A stretch of DNA of 33,849 nucleotides from an uncultured Bacillota bacterium (GTDB taxonomy: Bacteria; Bacillota; Clostridia; Oscillospirales; Oscillospiraceae), in assembly GCA_947649625.1 (NCBI GenBank), contig CANSSJ010000019.1, positions 1 through 33,849 of the forward strand. The letters run 5' to 3'. The notes under the pieces are model-generated. The model was not told where the DNA came from. It saw only the letters and a list, made by a program, of their open reading frames with translations, and did no database searches. The position numbers and the translations under genes are program-made. Of this stretch, positions 1 to 7,264 are shown piece after piece (positions within the stretch are counted from its first letter, which is position 1; every line of letters begins with the position of its first letter).

Positions 1-800
1 ACATCGACGGCCGGCGTATCTTCATGGGCCCGGAGGAGTCCATGCGCATCCAGTCTAATCTGGGCAGCGACATCGCCATGGCCTTTGACGAGTGTGTGGA
101 GAATCCCTCCCCCTACGAGTATGTAAAGGCCTCCTGCGAGCGGACGGCCCGGTGGTTGGAACGTTGTGTCGCAGAGCATGCAAGGCTGAACAGCCTGTCA
201 GAGACGGTGAACCCCCAGCAGCAGCTTTTCGGCATCAATCAGGGGGGGACGTTTCCCGACCTGCGGGTCTGGCACATGGACGAGATCGCAAAGCTGGACT
301 GCGACGGCTACGCCATCGGCGGTCTGGCGGTGGGGGAGCCCACCCAGGTAATGTACGACATCATCGACGCGGTGGAGCCCCATATGCCGGCGGACAAGCC
401 CCGGTATCTCATGGGGGTGGGCACCCCCTCCAACATCATCGAGGGGGTTGCCCGAGGGATCGACTTCTTCGACTGCGTGATGCCCGCCCGGAACGCCCGC
501 CACGGCAAGCTGTACACATGGCAGGGGACCATCAACATCAAGAACGAGAAGTACAAGCTGGACGGCCGGCCCATCGACCGGTCGTGCGGCTGCCTCGCCT
601 GCCGGTCCTTCTCCCGGGCCTATCTGCGGCACCTTATCGTGGCTCAGGAGATGCTGGCCATGCGTCTGGCGGTACTCCACAACCTGCACTTCTATAATGA
701 GCTGATGGCCCGCATCCGGGAGGCCATCGACAGCGGAACTTTCGAGGACTTCCGGGCCCGGTATTCCGGCCTGCTGGACCGGCCTTGCCGAGAGGATTAG
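1..800 (+). CDS. tgt: Queuine/7-deazaguanine tRNA-guanine transglycosylase, C-terminal part
   Basis: This is the 3' portion of tRNA-guanine transglycosylase, which swaps the wobble guanine of GUN-anticodon tRNAs for preQ1 during queuosine synthesis. The reading frame is open from base 3, so the true start lies upstream of the window and the ATG at 24 is internal. Visible family signatures are the segment FGINQGG, the glycine-rich GYAIGGLAVGEP, the RNA-binding GVGTPSNIIEGVARGIDFFDC region, and the C-terminal zinc site (CGCLACRSFSRAYLRHL, three Cys plus His). The catalytic FDCVMPARNARHG stretch is intact. The gene sits directly upstream of yajC, as tgt does in many bacteria. Identification is secure; only the N-terminus is missing because of the window edge. 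Confidence 0.95.
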   Translation, partial: IDGRRIFMGPEESMRIQSNLGSDIAMAFDECVENPSPYEYVKASCERTARWLERCVAEHARLNSLSETVNPQQQLFGINQGGTFPDLRVWHMDEIAKLDCDGYAIGGLAVGEPTQVMYDIIDAVEPHMPADKPRYLMGVGTPSNIIEGVARGIDFFDCVMPARNARHGKLYTWQGTINIKNEKYKLDGRPIDRSCGCLACRSFSRAYLRHLIVAQEMLAMRLAVLHNLHFYNELMARIREAIDSGTFEDFRARYSGLLDRPCRED

Positions 801-819
801 AGAAATTTGGTAAAAGGGC

Positions 820-848
820 TTGTCAACCGGAGGATTATCCGCTATAAT
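820..848 (+). promoter_or_regulatory. Sigma-A type promoter of yajC
   Basis: TTGTCA at 820-825 and a perfect TATAAT at 843-848 are separated by 17 bases, in the tgt-yajC intergenic gap and about 65 bases upstream of the yajC start. It implies yajC has its own promoter in addition to any read-through from tgt. Confidence 0.7.
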
Positions 849-914
849 ATCTTTTACTGCATCAAATAGAGATCCTGTTGACCGAGTGATTTTTTAACTT
901 TGGAGGAAATTTTT

Positions 915-1193
915 ATGGATACTGGATTTATCCTTATGATGGTACTGATGCTGGCCATGCTGTACTTCTTCATGATCCGCCCGGAGAACAAGCGGAAGAA
1001 GGAGGCCCAGAACCTGCGGGACTCCCTGAAGGTGGGCGACGTCATTACCACCATCGGCGGCATCGTGGGCACCATCTGCAAGGTGGATGAGAGCACCATC
1101 GTCATCGAGACCAGCGCCGACCGGGTGCGCATCGAGTTCACCAAGTGGGCCGTGTCCAGCAAGAACGTGGCCGCCGACCAGCCCACCGCCTAA
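915..1193 (+). CDS. yajC: Preprotein translocase subunit YajC
   Basis: A 92-residue accessory subunit of the Sec translocon (SecDF-YajC). The protein begins with a single hydrophobic segment (residues 4-21), followed by the family motif MIRPENKRKKEAQ and the cytoplasmic KVGDVITTIGGIVGTI region typical of YajC. The ATG at 915 is chosen because a good Shine-Dalgarno (TGGAGG at 901-906) lies just upstream; a longer reading from a TTG at 900 would swallow that site. The length matches the family. It follows tgt, a common neighbour. Confidence 0.95.
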   Translation: MDTGFILMMVLMLAMLYFFMIRPENKRKKEAQNLRDSLKVGDVITTIGGIVGTICKVDESTIVIETSADRVRIEFTKWAVSSKNVAADQPTA

Positions 1194-1212
1194 AAGAAAC
1201 AGGCATGTCTTT

Positions 1213-1259
1213 CACCCTCTCCGCATAGGTTTTACCAAACCGTGGGAGAGGGTGTTTTT
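1213..1259 (+). terminator. Rho-independent terminator that overlaps the next gene's ribosome-binding site
   Basis: A 10-bp perfect stem, CACCCTCTCC at 1213-1222 pairing with GGAGAGGGTG at 1245-1254, is followed by five T residues (1255-1259). The T-run abuts the ATG of the next gene at 1260, so the 3' arm (GGAGAGGG) is also the only purine-rich Shine-Dalgarno candidate for that gene. The hairpin may therefore both end yajC transcripts and control translation of the downstream membrane protein. Confidence 0.75.
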
Positions 1260-1682
1260 ATGAAGAAAAAGGAGCGGCGTCCGGAGGATCTGGGCAGCCA
1301 GTGGCTCAACGCCATGTGTGATGTGCTGATCGGTGGGGCACTGGCGGGGGTCACGGCGGTCCTTGCCTTGCTGCTGTGCGCCGTGCTGGTGTCCACTGGC
1401 GTAATGCCTGTGGGGGCCATGTACGGTGCGGTGCTGGCCGTCTGTGCTCTGGGGGCGCTGGTGGGCGGGACCTTTGCTGTCCGCCGGGTAAGCGGTCCTT
1501 CTCTGGCCGTGGGGCTGGGTGTGGGCGCGGTGCTGTTCCTGCTGCTGCTGACTGCAGGGATCATCGCCTATGAGGGAGCCTCCGTCGCCAACGGCGGGGC
1601 GGGGATTTTGTGCGCCTGCCTGTGTGGAGGAGCCATCCCCGGACTGCTGGCAAGAAAACCCAAGAAAAAACGCAGGAGATGA
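1260..1682 (+). CDS. TIGR04086-type small integral membrane protein
   Basis: A 140-residue protein with a charged N-terminus, about four hydrophobic helices (roughly residues 22-50, 55-72, 80-105 and 112-132) and a very basic tail (KPKKKRRR). Its size, hydropathy and position between yajC and the SCIFF genes fit the TIGR04086 family of clostridial membrane proteins; this assignment is from recalled context and general pattern, not from a search. No catalytic motif is visible and the function is unknown. The ATG at 1260 directly follows a terminator-like hairpin, so the ribosome-binding site is sequestered in the 3' arm. A role in export of, or immunity to, the neighbouring modified peptide is only a speculation from proximity. 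Confidence 0.7.
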   Translation: MKKKERRPEDLGSQWLNAMCDVLIGGALAGVTAVLALLLCAVLVSTGVMPVGAMYGAVLAVCALGALVGGTFAVRRVSGPSLAVGLGVGAVLFLLLLTAGIIAYEGASVANGGAGILCACLCGGAIPGLLARKPKKKRRR

Positions 1683-1711
1683 TTGAAATTCCCGGGACAC
1701 TGTGTTATAAT
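1683..1711 (+). promoter_or_regulatory. Strong sigma-A promoter of the SCIFF precursor gene
   Basis: TTGAAA at 1683-1688 and TATAAT at 1706-1711 with exact 17-base spacing. A TG two bases before the -10 box makes it also an extended -10 promoter. It begins at the stop codon of the upstream membrane protein gene and would drive high expression of scfA about 45 bases downstream. Confidence 0.8.
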
Positions 1712-1764
1712 AGCTGTCACTATGGCAGGATCTGCTGTAAGCAACCAAACAGGAGGAGATACCA

Positions 1765-1905
1765 ATGAAACACATCCAGACCTTGAACGGGGCCACCCTG
1801 AAGGCCAGCGCCGCCAAGGGCGGCTGCGGCGAGTGCCAGACCTCTTGCCAGTCCGCCTGCAAGACTTCCTGCACCGTCGCCAACCAGAAGTGCGAGAACA
1901 AGTAA
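1765..1905 (+). CDS. scfA: SCIFF precursor peptide (six cysteines in forty-five residues; ranthipeptide)
   Basis: A 46-residue peptide starting at an ATG behind AGGAGGAG. It is the substrate of the radical SAM maturase ScfB at 3582-5003, which makes sulfur-to-carbon thioether crosslinks (ranthipeptide class). The leader begins MKHIQTLN, as in SCIFF peptides generally, and the core has six cysteines at positions 21, 24, 28, 32, 36 and 43, with the near-invariant string CQTSCQSACKTSCTVAN. SCIFF peptides are present across Clostridia and strongly conserved; a role in signalling or quorum-linked regulation has been proposed. Here it has its own strong promoter and a terminator immediately after it, so it can be made in excess over its maturase. 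Unusually, three other genes separate it from scfB. Confidence 0.95.
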   Translation: MKHIQTLNGATLKASAAKGGCGECQTSCQSACKTSCTVANQKCENK

Positions 1906-1917
1906 ATCCAACAGCCT

Positions 1918-1946
1918 GAAAGGGCGGGCGCGTTCGCGCCTGCCTT
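1918..1946 (+). terminator. Terminator after scfA
   Basis: A GC-rich hairpin centred on GGGCGCG-TT-CGCGCCT with an extended, slightly bulged stem is followed by CCTTTTTG. It lies 13 bases after the scfA stop and should limit read-through into the downstream genes. Confidence 0.75.
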
Positions 1947-1977
1947 TTTGCTGTGTCCACGAAAGGGGAATCGGAGA

Positions 1978-2460
1978 ATGAAATACTCTTTTATGTCCCT
2001 TGACCAACAGCTTGGAGGTCATGCCCCCTTTCTGGTGTCCCTGTCTGACGGACCCGATAATGAGCTTCGAATCGTAATCGCTCCAGCTGTGGTTGGGGAG
2101 GCGGGAGCTGGACCTGGTGATACAGGCAGTGGAATTTTGAATGATATTCTGTCAAAATGCCGCCCGATCGAGCCAGATAGAGCGACTCTATATGAAATTT
2201 ATTTTGAGAATTATATTATCTATCAGGTCAAAAATGAATCCTATGCGGCCTATGACCCGGATGAAATATTGTCTGGACAGTATCTGGCTGTGGTAGAAAA
2301 ATCAAAATTTTTGGATTGCATTGATGAAACAACAAATGCGTTTCAGTTGGACAATGGTACATTTTTTCCAGGAGAATGGAAGCAATATAGTATTTATACC
2401 CAAAACCACGTGATTGAAATTATCTCTCACTGCCCGCCAGTGGCAGCAAAAAAGCTATAG
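1978..2460 (+). CDS. Hypothetical protein, first gene of an immunity-like cluster
   Basis: A 160-residue soluble, acidic protein, with no signal peptide or membrane segment. The ATG at 1978 follows a GGAG site (1973-1976). I do not recognise a catalytic motif. It is more AT-rich than its neighbours, particularly from about 2150 to 2440. It is translationally close to the next gene (stop at 2458-2460, next ATG at 2462), which is in turn followed by a SMI1/KNR4 gene. Three small co-directional soluble proteins of this kind resemble the immunity-gene arrays that accompany polymorphic toxins, and that is the only functional hint. No toxin gene is nearby. Confidence 0.7.
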   Translation: MKYSFMSLDQQLGGHAPFLVSLSDGPDNELRIVIAPAVVGEAGAGPGDTGSGILNDILSKCRPIEPDRATLYEIYFENYIIYQVKNESYAAYDPDEILSGQYLAVVEKSKFLDCIDETTNAFQLDNGTFFPGEWKQYSIYTQNHVIEIISHCPPVAAKKL

Positions 2461-2461
2461 T

Positions 2462-2965
2462 ATGCGCTTTCCCCAGACATCAACCATTGCTCTCCATATT
2501 TATCCGCAACAGTTAGGGGGTGAAGAGTTGGAGGAGTTGCTGGCTTATGCACTCCTGTGTTATGAAGGCATCGTCACAGAGGGTGAATACCAACAGCGTC
2601 TGGACGCCCTGTTTCTGGAGCACCCGGATGACAGGACGCTGCTGGACCTGGAATGTGAAACTGACATTCAAAAAACGATCATATACGTCCGGACACAGCT
2701 GGACTATGGCTATATTGGCCTGCACCCGGAGACATTTGGGCGGACCTTGATGAAAAAACTCAGGGACTACTACTCCAGCTGTACAGACCTCCGGCGGTTC
2801 GGAAGCAAAATGTACTCCCTGTGGGAAAGCCTCCCCGGAAACCTTTACAAGCAGGAACCGTTTTGGACATTGAGCTATGCTGACGATCCTCTCTCCTGGG
2901 GGGACGAGGCCCAAACCCGCACCCTTTATGAGAAGATGCTAAACTACTATGAAGAGGAGCGTTAG
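2462..2965 (+). CDS. Hypothetical protein, second gene of the immunity-like cluster
   Basis: A 167-residue, probably all-helical acidic protein. The ATG at 2462 lies one base after the preceding stop codon, suggesting translational coupling; a TTG at 2414 would lengthen it by 16 residues but overlaps the upstream gene. It has no obvious motif; the C-terminal half is rich in Tyr and Trp (for example LRDYYSSC and LYEKMLNYYEEER). The next gene starts two bases after its stop, so the three genes form one operon. Codon use and GC are closer to the host than in the preceding gene. A toxin-immunity role is inferred only from the SMI1/KNR4 neighbour. Confidence 0.7.
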   Translation: MRFPQTSTIALHIYPQQLGGEELEELLAYALLCYEGIVTEGEYQQRLDALFLEHPDDRTLLDLECETDIQKTIIYVRTQLDYGYIGLHPETFGRTLMKKLRDYYSSCTDLRRFGSKMYSLWESLPGNLYKQEPFWTLSYADDPLSWGDEAQTRTLYEKMLNYYEEER

Positions 2966-2967
2966 GG

Positions 2968-3555
2968 ATGGAACAGCTCTGGAAAGAGATATTGGAACAA
3001 ATCAGGCTTGCTTCAGAGGATATCTACGCAAGTGTCAACCCGCCTGCCGATCCCTCTGAGATTAAACTGCTGGAGGAGACGGTGGGCGTGGAGTTGCCGG
3101 AGGATTTTTGTGGCTATCTCTCTACCTTGAATGGACAGCGCAACACAGAGGAACAGACGAGAGACCGTAACACAGAAATTCCTCTGCTGGGCTATTACCC
3201 CTTTTTGTCCATTACCGGCATTATCGAGACCTGGAACATGATGAATGAGCTCTTTGCGAAGGAGACAGAGCCGCTGGATTGGGTGGTGGAGGACAAAATC
3301 AAGCCCTATATTTGGCGGAAACACTGGATTCCTTTCACTGAGTATGAGGGAAGTCAGTATCTCATCCTAGACTGTGATCCGGGGAAAAACGGGACCTCTG
3401 GTCAAGTGTTTCCCTGGTGCTCCGGAATGGATTTTTCGGAGATAACAGCAAATTCTTTTGGAGAATTTTCCCAAGAGCTGCTGTCTAGGCTGACCAAAAA
3501 AAGATATGAGATTTCTGAATTTGGAACCATTGAATTTGAGGATTACTATATTTAA
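2968..3555 (+). CDS. SMI1/KNR4 (SUKH) family protein, likely immunity protein
   Basis: A 195-residue protein with the SUKH fold signature: an N-terminal helix with PPADPSEIKLLEETVGVELPEDF, then YLSTLNGQ, a middle GYYPFLSITGIIETW segment, the strand WIPFTEYEGSQYLILDCDP, and a C-terminal helix SFGEFSQELLSRL. SUKH proteins are mostly immunity proteins that bind and block nuclease or other toxins of contact-dependent and polymorphic toxin systems. The start codon is two bases after the upstream gene and preceded by GAGGAGCG. No toxin is encoded nearby, so this is an orphan immunity gene or a stress protein of the same fold. It lies just upstream of scfB, splitting the usual scfA-scfB pair. Confidence 0.85.
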   Translation: MEQLWKEILEQIRLASEDIYASVNPPADPSEIKLLEETVGVELPEDFCGYLSTLNGQRNTEEQTRDRNTEIPLLGYYPFLSITGIIETWNMMNELFAKETEPLDWVVEDKIKPYIWRKHWIPFTEYEGSQYLILDCDPGKNGTSGQVFPWCSGMDFSEITANSFGEFSQELLSRLTKKRYEISEFGTIEFEDYYI

Positions 3556-3581
3556 CAACTTTTAGAATAGGAGAAGATATC

Positions 3582-5003
3582 ATGGCGACTGTACATACCT
3601 TTACCGCCCTGGGGCAGTACCTGGCGGCGGATGTGAACAGCGGGGCGGTCCATGTGCTGGACAAGCTGACCTACGACCTGCTCAGCGGAGCAGGGGAGGG
3701 ACCTTTGGAGGAAAAGCTGCCCCAGGAACTGGCGGACAGGTTGCCCCAATACAGCCGGGCAGACCTGGAGGAGGGCTGGCAGGAGCTGCGGGAGCTACAG
3801 GAGGCCGGGCTGCTCTTCACCACCGACGATTACCTGGACCCGGAGGCGGCTATGGCCCTGCCCAAGGCGGCGGTGGTGAAGGCCCTGTGCCTCCATGTCT
3901 CCCACGACTGCAACCTGCGGTGCAAGTACTGCTTTGCCTCCACCGGCGACTTTGGCACCGGCCACCGGATGACCATGGACTTCGACACCGCGAAAAAGGC
4001 CATCGACTGGGTGGTAGCCAAGTCGGGCAAGCGGCGGAACATCGAGATCGACTTCTTTGGCGGTGAGCCCCTGATGGCCATGGACACCGTAAAGCGGACG
4101 GTGGAGTATGCCCGGTCTCTGGAGGAAAAGCATGACAAGGTGTTCCGCTTTACGATCACGACCAACGGCATCCTCCTTGATGACGACACCATCGACTACA
4201 TCAACCGGGAGATGTCCAACGTAGTCCTCTCCCTGGATGGCCGGCAGGAGGTCAACGACCGGATGCGCCCCACGGTCAACGGAAAGGGCAGCTACGAAGT
4301 GATCGTCCCCAAATTCCAGAAGCTGGTGGCCGGGCGGGGGACCAAAGACTATTACGTCCGGGGCACCTTCACCCGGGACAGCCTGGACTTTGCCCAGGAC
4401 GTCCTCCATATGGGGGACCTGGGCTTCCGCCACGTGTCGGTGGAGCCGTGCAGCGGGCCTGCCGACGACCCCTTCGCCATCCGGGAGGAGGACCTGAGCA
4501 GGGTAGAGGAGGAGTACGAGAAGCTGGCCCGGGCGCTGATGGACCGGGAGGATATCAACTTCTTCCATTTCAACGTGGACCTGGCTCAGGGGCCCTGCGT
4601 GATCAAACGGCTGCGGGGCTGTGGGGCGGGGTGCGAGTATGTGGCCATCACCCCTGACGGGGATATCTACCCTTGCCATCAATTTGTGGGAAAAGAGGAA
4701 TTTCGCATGGGCAGCGTCCATGATTCCTCCTTTGATATGGCAATCTCTGGTCAATTTGCCCAACAGAATGTGTATACCCGTCCAGCCTGCCGGGATTGCT
4801 GGGCCAGATTCTATTGCAGTGGGGGCTGTTCCGCCTCCAATCTGCTTGTCAATGGCGACATAACAAGGTCTAACGAGGTTGCCTGCGCAATGGAGCGGAA
4901 GCGGTTGGAGTGCGCCATTGCCCTGAATGCCATCTCCGCGGGGATGGGAGGACGGCAGAATACGGATTGTAATAATACGGACTGTAATCTCTGCGGCTGC
5001 TGA
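3582..5003 (+). CDS. scfB: SCIFF radical SAM maturase (thioether-forming)
   Basis: A 473-residue radical SAM/SPASM enzyme that installs Cys sulfur to carbon thioether bonds in the SCIFF peptide. An N-terminal domain (about residues 1-90; LGQYLAADVNSGAVHVLD, then a helix) looks like a PqqD-like peptide recognition element. The radical SAM cluster CNLRCKYC is at residues 110-117 (Cys110, 114, 117), followed by FFGGEPL and TTNGILLDDD. The C-terminal SPASM region carries further cysteines: GCGAGCEY, PDGDIYPCHQF, CRDCWARFYCSGGC, and a Cys-rich end (CNNTDCNLCGC). The start has a GGAGAAG site. Its usual partner scfA is at 1765; the two are separated by three immunity-like genes. A terminator follows at 5063. 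Confidence 0.95.
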   Translation: MATVHTFTALGQYLAADVNSGAVHVLDKLTYDLLSGAGEGPLEEKLPQELADRLPQYSRADLEEGWQELRELQEAGLLFTTDDYLDPEAAMALPKAAVVKALCLHVSHDCNLRCKYCFASTGDFGTGHRMTMDFDTAKKAIDWVVAKSGKRRNIEIDFFGGEPLMAMDTVKRTVEYARSLEEKHDKVFRFTITTNGILLDDDTIDYINREMSNVVLSLDGRQEVNDRMRPTVNGKGSYEVIVPKFQKLVAGRGTKDYYVRGTFTRDSLDFAQDVLHMGDLGFRHVSVEPCSGPADDPFAIREEDLSRVEEEYEKLARALMDREDINFFHFNVDLAQGPCVIKRLRGCGAGCEYVAITPDGDIYPCHQFVGKEEFRMGSVHDSSFDMAISGQFAQQNVYTRPACRDCWARFYCSGGCSASNLLVNGDITRSNEVACAMERKRLECAIALNAISAGMGGRQNTDCNNTDCNLCGC

Positions 5004-5062
5004 GTTTCACGGCGGATGTCCCTACATTTAGAAGCCCGGCCGGAGAAAAGCACCAGATTTAG

Positions 5063-5104
5063 CATTGTGGGGGCTCGGACTCGGGCCCCCGCAATGATTT
5101 TGGT
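5063..5104 (+). terminator. Terminator after scfB
   Basis: CATTGTGGGGGC at 5063-5074 pairs with GCCCCCGCAATG at 5085-5096 (12 bp with one G-T pair), followed by a T-rich stretch. It ends the scfB transcription unit. Confidence 0.75.
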
Positions 5105-5109
5105 TCTAT

Positions 5110-5139
5110 AGTTTACATAACGCAATTTACATAAGAAGT
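5110..5139. other. dif-like sequence or direct-repeat site upstream of spoIIM-xerD
   Basis: On the minus strand the arm TTATGTAAACT equals the XerD-side arm recalled for Firmicutes dif sites, and the other arm ACTTCTTATGT resembles the XerC-side arm ACTTCCTATAA (8 of 11). The central gap is 8 bases (5121-5128) rather than the standard 6. On the plus strand the same bases form two direct copies of TTTACATAA, so a regulator site is an alternative. Tentative. Confidence 0.3.
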
Positions 5140-5179
5140 TGAAGGAATTGGCGAAAACGGAGAAAATCGGAAAAACCCC

Positions 5180-5208
5180 TTGCGAAAAAGGGCGGGAAGG
5201 GCTATAGT
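5180..5208 (+). promoter_or_regulatory. Promoter of the spoIIM-xerD operon
   Basis: TTGCGA at 5180-5185 and TATAGT at 5203-5208 with 17-base spacing, about 80 bases upstream of the SpoIIM-like start. It resembles a sigma-A promoter; no convincing sigma-E box was found. Confidence 0.5.
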
Positions 5209-5285
5209 AAGAATTGTCCTTGAAGTGGATGCTTTGAGATCCACGTCTATTTTTTTCTCCTTTCTCATAGGCTGTCTTGAGGTGA

Positions 5286-5918
5286 ATGGCCGTGAGAGTG
5301 GAAATTCGCAAAAAATGGGACTTGCCGTTGGAGCAGAAGGCTGCCTTGGCGGTACTGAGCGCCGCCTTCCTGCTGGGAGGCCTGCTGGGCTGTCTGCTGG
5401 CGGCCCTGTCCAGCGGAACGGGCGCTGAGGAACTGAGCAGCTACCTGACCGGTTACCTCGCACTGGCCAGGGAGGGCGGTATTCCCAGAGGCCTGTGGCC
5501 TCTGCTCTGGGGACAGGTGAAGTATGTACTGGCCGTTCTGGTGTTGGGCCTGACCGCACTGGGGCTGGCGGGCGTCCCCATTCTGTTTGGGTTGCGCGGT
5601 TTTTTCTTCTCTTTTTCAGCGGCCTGCTTTTGCCGCGTCTTTGGGAAGAGAGGCCTGCTTCCCGCCTTTTTCCTTTTTGGTCTGCCCGCCCTGCTCTGGG
5701 TCCCCGCCCTGTTTTTGTCGGGGGTGCCCGGTTTTCTCTCCGCCCGGCAGCTGCTGCGGCGGATGTCGGGGGACGGGCGGAGCGTCATTCCCCTGAACGG
5801 GGTCTGGTGGTGCCGGGCTGGTCTGTGTGTCGGTCTCGCTTTGCTGTCGGGATTGCTGGAGTATTGGGTGGTCCCGGTCCTCCTTCGGGCCGCGGCCCGC
5901 GTGATCCTTTCATCTTGA
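5286..5918 (+). CDS. SpoIIM-like (stage II sporulation protein M) membrane protein
   Basis: A 210-residue polytopic membrane protein with about five hydrophobic segments (roughly residues 18-42, 72-98, 100-120, 122-146 and 175-205). SpoIIM is part of the SpoIIDMP complex that remodels peptidoglycan during engulfment. The features supporting this are size, hydropathy and the neighbour xerD immediately downstream; spoIIM lies near the xerD homologue in Bacillus too. The glycine and leucine-rich sequence has no sharp motif, so the assignment is by family resemblance plus context. The start ATG at 5286 follows GAGGTGA. Its stop lies shortly before the xerD start, so the two are probably cotranscribed. 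Confidence 0.7.
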   Translation: MAVRVEIRKKWDLPLEQKAALAVLSAAFLLGGLLGCLLAALSSGTGAEELSSYLTGYLALAREGGIPRGLWPLLWGQVKYVLAVLVLGLTALGLAGVPILFGLRGFFFSFSAACFCRVFGKRGLLPAFFLFGLPALLWVPALFLSGVPGFLSARQLLRRMSGDGRSVIPLNGVWWCRAGLCVGLALLSGLLEYWVVPVLLRAAARVILSS

Positions 5919-5934
5919 TTTGGGAGTTTTGAAC

Positions 5935-6816
5935 GTGTCTGAATTGCTGTCGGTCTACGAGGACTTTTTAAAAACTGAAAAGCGCGCCTCGGCCAACACG
6001 GTCAGCTCCTATCTCCGGGACGTTCACCAGTTTGCCGCCGCGATGGAAAACAAAGGGGTGGAACTGGCCCAGGTGGTGACCCGGGAGGTGGAGGATTACG
6101 CCAACTCTCTGGTCAAGCGGGGAAAATCCCCTGCTACCGTCACCCGCTCGGTGGCCTCGATCAAATCCTTTTATACCTGCCTGATGGGAAAGGGCTACGT
6201 AAGCGGCAACCCGGCCAAGGGGGTCGCCCCGGCCAAAGTGGAGCGAAAGCTGCCTCAGGTGCTTACCAGCAAAGAGGTGGAGCTGTTTCTGGAACAGCCA
6301 GAGTGTACCGACCTGAAGGGATATCGGGACCGGGCCATGCTGGAGCTGCTCTATGCCACCGGTATCCGGGTCAGTGAGTTGATCGAGTTGGATGTGGACG
6401 ACCTGAATCTGCCCGGAGGGGTGCTCAAATGCTTCAGTAAGGGGAAGGAGCGGCTGATTCCGCTGTATCCCACCGCCATTCGGGCGTTGGGAGAATACAT
6501 AAATAACGTGCGGCCCCAGCTGGTGGACTCGGCGGAGGAGACTGCCCTGTTCGTCAATATGAGCGGCGAGCGGATGAGCCGCCAGGGCTTTTGGAAACTC
6601 ATCAAGCATTACCAGGAGAAGGCTGGCATTGAGAAGGATATCACCCCTCACACCCTGCGCCACTCCTTTGCCGCCCATCTGCTGGAAAACGGGGCCGACC
6701 TGCGCTCCATCCAGGAGATGCTGGGACACGCAGACATCTCCTCTACCCAGATCTATTCCAAACTTATCAATCAAAAAATCAAGGATGTCTATAAAAAGGC
6801 GCATCCCCGGGCCTGA
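5935..6816 (+). CDS. xerD: Site-specific tyrosine recombinase XerD
   Basis: A 293-residue tyrosine recombinase that, with XerC, resolves chromosome dimers at dif. The N-terminal SAM-like core-binding domain covers about residues 1-90, and the catalytic domain follows: Arg145 in ATGIRVSEL, the HTLRHSFAAHLL box, GHADISSTQ, and the nucleophile Tyr in TQIYSKL. I prefer the GTG at 5935, which has GGGAG 8 bases upstream, over the TTG codons at 5920 and 5929. The length and the complete R-H-R-H-Y set fit chromosomal XerD. It follows a SpoIIM-like gene. A second, more divergent tyrosine recombinase lies at 16520-17521. Confidence 0.9.
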   Translation: MSELLSVYEDFLKTEKRASANTVSSYLRDVHQFAAAMENKGVELAQVVTREVEDYANSLVKRGKSPATVTRSVASIKSFYTCLMGKGYVSGNPAKGVAPAKVERKLPQVLTSKEVELFLEQPECTDLKGYRDRAMLELLYATGIRVSELIELDVDDLNLPGGVLKCFSKGKERLIPLYPTAIRALGEYINNVRPQLVDSAEETALFVNMSGERMSRQGFWKLIKHYQEKAGIEKDITPHTLRHSFAAHLLENGADLRSIQEMLGHADISSTQIYSKLINQKIKDVYKKAHPRA

Positions 6817-6834
6817 ACGATAAGGAGAAAGACT

Positions 6835-7203
6835 ATGACAGACCAGGAACTGCTTCAAGCGATCGGACATGTAGTAGAGACGAAAATGGAGCCTATGCGG
6901 CAGGACATCCTCGATATCAAAGAGGGCGTCCATAAGCTGGAACAGCGGATAGACAGCCTGGAACAGCGGATAGACAGTCTGGAACAGCGGGTCGGGGCAC
7001 TGGAGGAACAGATGACCGGCGTCCGGGTGTATATCGACACCGAACTGCGGCGGACTTTGAACCTGTTGCTGGAAGGCCAGCAAGCCCTGTGGGACCGGTT
7101 TGCTCCCCGGGAGGAATTGGAGGCTCTGGAGGTCAGGACCTCCGCGCTGGAGATGGCGGTGAAACAGCATAGCCAGGAAATACAGGAATTGAAGCTCGCC
7201 TGA
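6835..7203 (+). CDS. Coiled-coil protein of unknown function
   Basis: A 122-residue, highly charged protein that is almost entirely predicted coiled coil by its heptad pattern. It contains a near-perfect tandem repeat of seven residues (LEQRIDS, LEQRIDS, LEQRVGA), encoded by almost identical 21-base units starting at 6937, 6958 and 6979. No membrane segment or catalytic motif is visible. It follows xerD by 18 bases with a GGAG site and precedes a terminator, so it is likely cotranscribed with xerD. Similar short coiled-coil proteins occur widely in Clostridia, without a settled role. Confidence 0.75.
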   Translation: MTDQELLQAIGHVVETKMEPMRQDILDIKEGVHKLEQRIDSLEQRIDSLEQRVGALEEQMTGVRVYIDTELRRTLNLLLEGQQALWDRFAPREELEALEVRTSALEMAVKQHSQEIQELKLA

Positions 7204-7217
7204 GCGCAAAAGGGACC

Positions 7218-7250
7218 GGCCCACACGGCATCTGCCGCGCGGGCCTTTTT
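7218..7250 (+). terminator. Terminator ending the spoIIM-xerD-coiled coil unit
   Basis: GGCCC at 7218-7222 pairs with GGGCC at 7241-7245, with an inner CGGCA/TGCCG stem, followed by TTTTT at 7246-7250. Confidence 0.85.
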
Positions 7251-7264
7251 CATAGGGTTAATGA

